From Galactobacter sp. (GTDB lineage: Bacteria > Actinomycetota > Actinomycetes > Actinomycetales > Micrococcaceae): a stretch of DNA of 15,396 bases. Location of the stretch: positions 1 through 15,396 of the forward strand of contig NZ_JALAGT010000068.1 of the NCBI RefSeq assembly GCF_022712295.1. The letters are read 5' to 3'. Every line of letters begins with the position of its first letter. The first letter of the stretch is position 1. Under the pieces are notes generated by a model. That model did not search any database, had not been told where the DNA came from, and saw only the letters and a list, made by a program, of their open reading frames with translations. Positions 12,508-15,396 of this stretch are shown here, one piece after another. A program made the translations under genes and the position numbers.

Positions 12508-14043
12508 TCAGGCGACGAGCCGCACCTTCCGGGCGGCGCCGAAGCGTCGGGCCCGACCTGCCGGCAGGGCGTCCACGGGGGTGTACGCCAACGAGTCCAG
12601 GGCGCTGACCACGGCCGCGGACATCCGGCGGGCGAAGCAGCGCGGATCCTTGGTGGCCTCAACGTCTTCGGGAACCACCTCGTCCACGATCCCGGCCTCC
12701 AACAGGCTCCACGCGTCGATGCCCTGGGCTGCCGCCAGCTGGGAGGCATGCTCCGTGTCGCGGTAGAGGATGGCGCTCGCCCCCTCCGGTGGCAGCGGGG
12801 ACAGCCAAGCATGCTCGGCCGCGATGGTGTGGTCGGCAGGCAACAGGGCGATGGCTCCGCCGCCGGTGCCCTGACCCAGGAGCACCGACACCACGGGGGT
12901 CTTGACGCCAAGGAGGTCGGACAGGGAACGGGCAATCGCCGAGGCCATGCCGGCCTCCTCTGCCTCCTGGGAAAGATCGGCTCCCTCGGTGTCGATGACG
13001 GTCACCAACGGGATGCGCAACTGCTGGGCCAGGCGCAGCCCCCGCCGGGCCTCCCGCAACAGGGCCGGGCCCATGGGACGGGCGGATCCTTGGGCGCGAT
13101 CCTGCCCGATCACCACACACGGATGACCGGCCCAGCGGGCCAGGCCCAGGAACAGGCGGGGATCCCTTTCACCCTGAGCGGTGCCGGAGAGCTGCAAGAC
13201 GTCGTCTGCCCCGTACTTGAGCAGATGCCGCACGGTGGGGCGACGTGACTCCCGGGTGGCCAGCACGGAATCCCAGACGCGGTCGCGGTGCTGCTCCTCG
13301 GATTCGTGCCGCAACTGGGACGGAACCGTGGTGACTCCGGGGGAGGCCTCCGCCGCGCCCACGGAGGGCCGGGCCAGGATGTCCATGGCCCGCACCACCA
13401 CTGCGCCGAGTTCCTCGGGCGGGACCACCGCGTCGATCAACCCGTGTTCACGCAGGTTCTCCGAAACCTGAACCCCAGTGGGGAAGGGGGTGCCGTAGAG
13501 CGTCTCGAACACACGGGGCCCCAAGAACCCCAACAGCGCGCCGGGCTCGGCGATGGTCATGTGCCCCAGCGATCCCCAGGTGGCCATGGTGCCGCCGGTG
13601 GTGGGATGGCGAAGGTAGACCAGGTAGAGCAGCCCGGCCTCCTTGTGGCGCCGGATGGCCGCCGTCAGCCCGATCATCGTGAAGAAGGCGGGCGTTCCCT
13701 CCTGCATGCGCGTGCCGCCGGAGGCGGGTGCGGCCAGCACCGGGAGCCGCTCGGCCGTGGCCCGATCGAACATGTCGATCAGCCGGGCCGAGGTCTGCGC
13801 CCCGAGGGAGCCGGCCAGGAAGCCGAATTCACTCGCGGCCACGGCCACGCGACGACCGCGGACGCGGCCCTCGCCGGTGACCACGGCCTCGTCGGCCCCC
13901 GATTTCTCCTGGGCTGAGGCCAGATCCGCGGCGTAGTCGGCGGACTCGTGCTCATGCTGCGGCGCGGCATCCCAGCAAATGAAGGTGCCGGGATCCACCA
14001 CGGTCTCGATGAGTTCGTGGGCGCTCAGGCGACGTGAGGACAT
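12508..14043 (-). CDS. Fused acetyl-/acyl-CoA carboxylase carboxyltransferase (AccD-AccA type)
   Basis: This encodes 511 residues with two crotonase-fold halves. The N-terminal half is AccD/beta-like: EAVVTGEGRVRGRRVAVAASEFGFLAGSLGA, then APASGGTRMQEGTPAF (about 105-121), PTTGGTMATWG (about 147-157) and AEPGALLGFLGPRV. The C-terminal half is AccA/alpha-like: IPLVTVIDTEGADLSQEAEEAG (about 344-365), VLLGQGTGGGAIALLPAD (about 387-404) and EHAWLSPLPPEGASAILYRD (about 410-429). The glycine pairs that polarise the acyl-CoA and biotin carbonyls are present. The N-terminal four-Cys zinc ribbon of E. coli AccD is absent. It would transfer carboxyl from carboxybiotin to an acyl-CoA; biotin carboxylase and carrier are not in the window. 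Start: ATG at 14041-14043 overlapping the previous stop (TGATG), with AAGGGGG upstream; an in-frame GTG at 14046 is the alternative. Confidence 0.88.
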   Translation of the reverse strand: MSSRRLSAHELIETVVDPGTFICWDAAPQHEHESADYAADLASAQEKSGADEAVVTGEGRVRGRRVAVAASEFGFLAGSLGAQTSARLIDMFDRATAERLPVLAAPASGGTRMQEGTPAFFTMIGLTAAIRRHKEAGLLYLVYLRHPTTGGTMATWGSLGHMTIAEPGALLGFLGPRVFETLYGTPFPTGVQVSENLREHGLIDAVVPPEELGAVVVRAMDILARPSVGAAEASPGVTTVPSQLRHESEEQHRDRVWDSVLATRESRRPTVRHLLKYGADDVLQLSGTAQGERDPRLFLGLARWAGHPCVVIGQDRAQGSARPMGPALLREARRGLRLAQQLRIPLVTVIDTEGADLSQEAEEAGMASAIARSLSDLLGVKTPVVSVLLGQGTGGGAIALLPADHTIAAEHAWLSPLPPEGASAILYRDTEHASQLAAAQGIDAWSLLEAGIVDEVVPEDVEATKDPRCFARRMSAAVVSALDSLAYTPVDALPAGRARRFGAARKVRLVA

Positions 14044-15320
14044 CACAGCACCCCCTTGTTGCTATCGGAAACACCGGGGGCGCCGGACGTGCCGGAAGCA
14101 GCCGTACCGGCCAGCTCGGGGCCGAACTCCGCCCGGATCGTGGCTGAATCGGCGTCCAACTCCGGGGGAGTGGCGTGCTCCAGCTTGGTGGTTTCCTCAC
14201 CGGCCGGCGTGAAGAAGCGCAGCGGCGGGCCGGGAAGATTGATGGGCCCCAACGTGGGATGCTGCACTTCGGAAACCAGGTGCTGCGAAGCCACCTGCTC
14301 CCACGCATACACCTCCTGCAGGTTGCGTACACGTCCGGCGGGGATCCCGGCCTCGGCGAGGACACTCAGCAATGCCTCGGAGTCGTACTCGGCGAACGCA
14401 GCCTCCACGAGCGCGATGACGTCCTGGCGGCGGGTGACGCGCTGGGCGTTGGTCTCCAGTCCCTCGATCCTGTCCTGCAACCCGAACGTGGCCACGAACG
14501 TATCCCACAACTTGGGCGAGCCAACGGAGATCTGCACGTACCCGCCACGGCAGGCGAAGAGCCCGTACGGCGCGATGGATGGGTGGTGGTTGCCCTGGGC
14601 CTGGGGTGTCTCCCCGGCCACGGTGGCGCGCGTTCCCTGGAAGGCATGAACGCCCACGATGGCGGCCAGCAGCGAGGTGCGGACCACCTGTCCTCGACCG
14701 GTGCGCTCGCGTTCGTGGAGCGCGGCCAGAACTCCGTAGGCGCCGTACATGCCGGCCAGGAGGTCGCCGATCGGGACGCCGACGCGCTGCGGATCCTCCG
14801 GGGTGGGCCCGGTCAGGGACATGAGTCCCGCCTCGCCCTGCAGGATCTGGTCGTAGCCGGCGCGATTGGCCTCCGGGCCGTCGTGCCCGAAGCCGGAGAT
14901 GGACAGCGTGATCAGTTTCGGGTTGACCTCCTTGAGGGTCTCCGGGGGGAAACCGAGGCGGTCCAGGACGCCCGGGCGGAAGTTCTCCACCAGCACGTCC
15001 GCCCGCTCCAGGAGCGAGGTGAGCACGCGGTGGCCGTCCTCGCTCTTCAGATCCAGGCAGATGGACTCCTTGTTGCGGTTGCAGGCCAGGAAGTACGTGG
15101 CGATGTCCTCGTCAGGGCCCACGAAGGGCGGGCCCCAACCGCGGGTGTCGTCTCCACGGCCCGGGTTCTCCACCTTGATGACTCGGGCGCCCAGGTCACC
15201 CAGCATCTGGGCGGCATGCGGGCCCGCGAGGGCGCGGGAGAGATCCACGACGAGGAGCCCGGACAGCGGTCCAACCGCGGCCGCGGCGGGTGCGCTCGAG
15301 GTGTCGAAGGGCTGGGACAT
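14043..15320 (-). CDS. Family III CoA-transferase (CaiB/BaiF)
   Basis: This encodes 425 residues, typical for the family, with a disordered Ala/Ser-rich tail after about residue 395. Landmarks: GLLVVDLSRALAGPHAAQMLGDLGARVIKVENPGRGDDTR, ACNRNKESICLDLK (80-92), VLVENFRPGVLDRLG (109-123), and GYDQILQGEAGLMSLTG (155-171), where Asp157 is the residue that forms the acyl-aspartyl intermediate in formyl-CoA transferase. It moves CoA from a donor thioester to a carboxylic acid, activating the acid for catabolism; the acid is unknown. It overlaps the carboxyltransferase by one base, so both work in one pathway, probably activation followed by carboxyl transfer. Start: ATG at 15318-15320 with AAGGAG (complement of 15326-15331) at 5-nt spacing. 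Confidence 0.92.
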   Translation of the reverse strand: MSQPFDTSSAPAAAAVGPLSGLLVVDLSRALAGPHAAQMLGDLGARVIKVENPGRGDDTRGWGPPFVGPDEDIATYFLACNRNKESICLDLKSEDGHRVLTSLLERADVLVENFRPGVLDRLGFPPETLKEVNPKLITLSISGFGHDGPEANRAGYDQILQGEAGLMSLTGPTPEDPQRVGVPIGDLLAGMYGAYGVLAALHERERTGRGQVVRTSLLAAIVGVHAFQGTRATVAGETPQAQGNHHPSIAPYGLFACRGGYVQISVGSPKLWDTFVATFGLQDRIEGLETNAQRVTRRQDVIALVEAAFAEYDSEALLSVLAEAGIPAGRVRNLQEVYAWEQVASQHLVSEVQHPTLGPINLPGPPLRFFTPAGEETTKLEHATPPELDADSATIRAEFGPELAGTAASGTSGAPGVSDSNKGVL

Positions 15321-15396
15321 GTGAACTCCTTGAAGTCGGGAGGCCGAAGGGTTTCGGCGTCGGGCCGGTGCGTTTCAGGGCGCAGCGGGCCAGGGA
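15321..15396 (-). other. Upstream region of the CoA-transferase gene; operon may continue beyond the window
   Basis: It holds the AAGGAG ribosome site and a GCCGAA-GGGT-TTCGGC hairpin (15343-15358). One minus-strand frame ends in a TGA at 15377-15375 and could be the tail of a further upstream gene, but only six codons are visible. No convincing promoter was seen. Confidence 0.35.

Noticed and set aside
12363..12935. Long upstream extension of the antitoxin frame
   Set aside because: This part is out of frame within the carboxyltransferase gene and low-complexity; promoter, GGAGG and GTG at 12362 define the real start.
1..15396. CRISPR arrays, tRNA/rRNA genes, insertion sequences, phage genes
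   Set aside because: No regularly spaced repeats, no tRNA-like cloverleaf or rRNA stretch, no transposase- or integrase-like protein was seen on either strand.

Overview
The window is high-GC DNA with strong AGGAGG-type ribosome binding sites, GTG and TTG starts, -10 boxes with little -35, one probably leaderless transcript and hairpin terminators lacking U-tracts. All of this points to an actinobacterium, most likely of the Micrococcales (Micrococcaceae/Brevibacteriaceae-like). The genus is inference; there is no rRNA or other marker gene.

Layout, left to right. (1) 1-714: 3' end of an APC amino-acid permease, converging on a DoxX-like membrane protein gene (730-1188, -). The DoxX gene is divergent from a TetR regulator (1305-1859, +), with two copies of an operator-like dyad between them. 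(2) 2065-3021: an ornithine cyclodeaminase/mu-crystallin family reductase (+), closed by a bidirectional hairpin. (3) 3133-8732: a catabolic block of visibly lower GC. Four tightly packed minus-strand genes (cyclase-family hydrolase, SDR dehydrogenase, 3-hydroxyacyl-CoA/L-gulonate-type dehydrogenase, AtoE-type short-chain fatty acid transporter) are divergent from a LysR regulator, which is followed by a stand-alone muconolactone isomerase-like gene. A 14-bp-arm inverted repeat sits in the divergent promoter region. (4) 8733-9342: about 600 bp without a gene, ending in what I read as a SAM-IV-type S-adenosylmethionine riboswitch (9189-about 9299) and a GGGGC/GCCCC expression platform. It leads directly into an unrecognised 281-aa gene (9343-10188). 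(5) 10427-11149: a flavodoxin-fold oxidoreductase with a C-terminal zinc ribbon. (6) 11203-12362 (-): a RES-domain toxin with its Xre/MbcA/ParS-type antitoxin; an operator-like dyad brackets the -10 box. (7) 12508-15320 (-): a fused AccD-AccA carboxyltransferase overlapping a family III (CaiB/BaiF) CoA-transferase.

How the genes may work together. The block at 3133-8732 looks like an inducible pathway that imports a small organic acid, hydrolyses or isomerises a lactone/enol-type intermediate and oxidises hydroxy-acids; the exact substrate cannot be read from sequence. The CoA-transferase plus carboxyltransferase would activate an acid as its CoA thioester and move a carboxyl group; biotin carboxylase and BCCP genes are not in the window. 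The most interesting element is the SAM riboswitch controlling an uncharacterised protein, which would link that protein to methionine/SAM physiology. No CRISPR array, tRNA, rRNA, insertion sequence or phage gene was seen.
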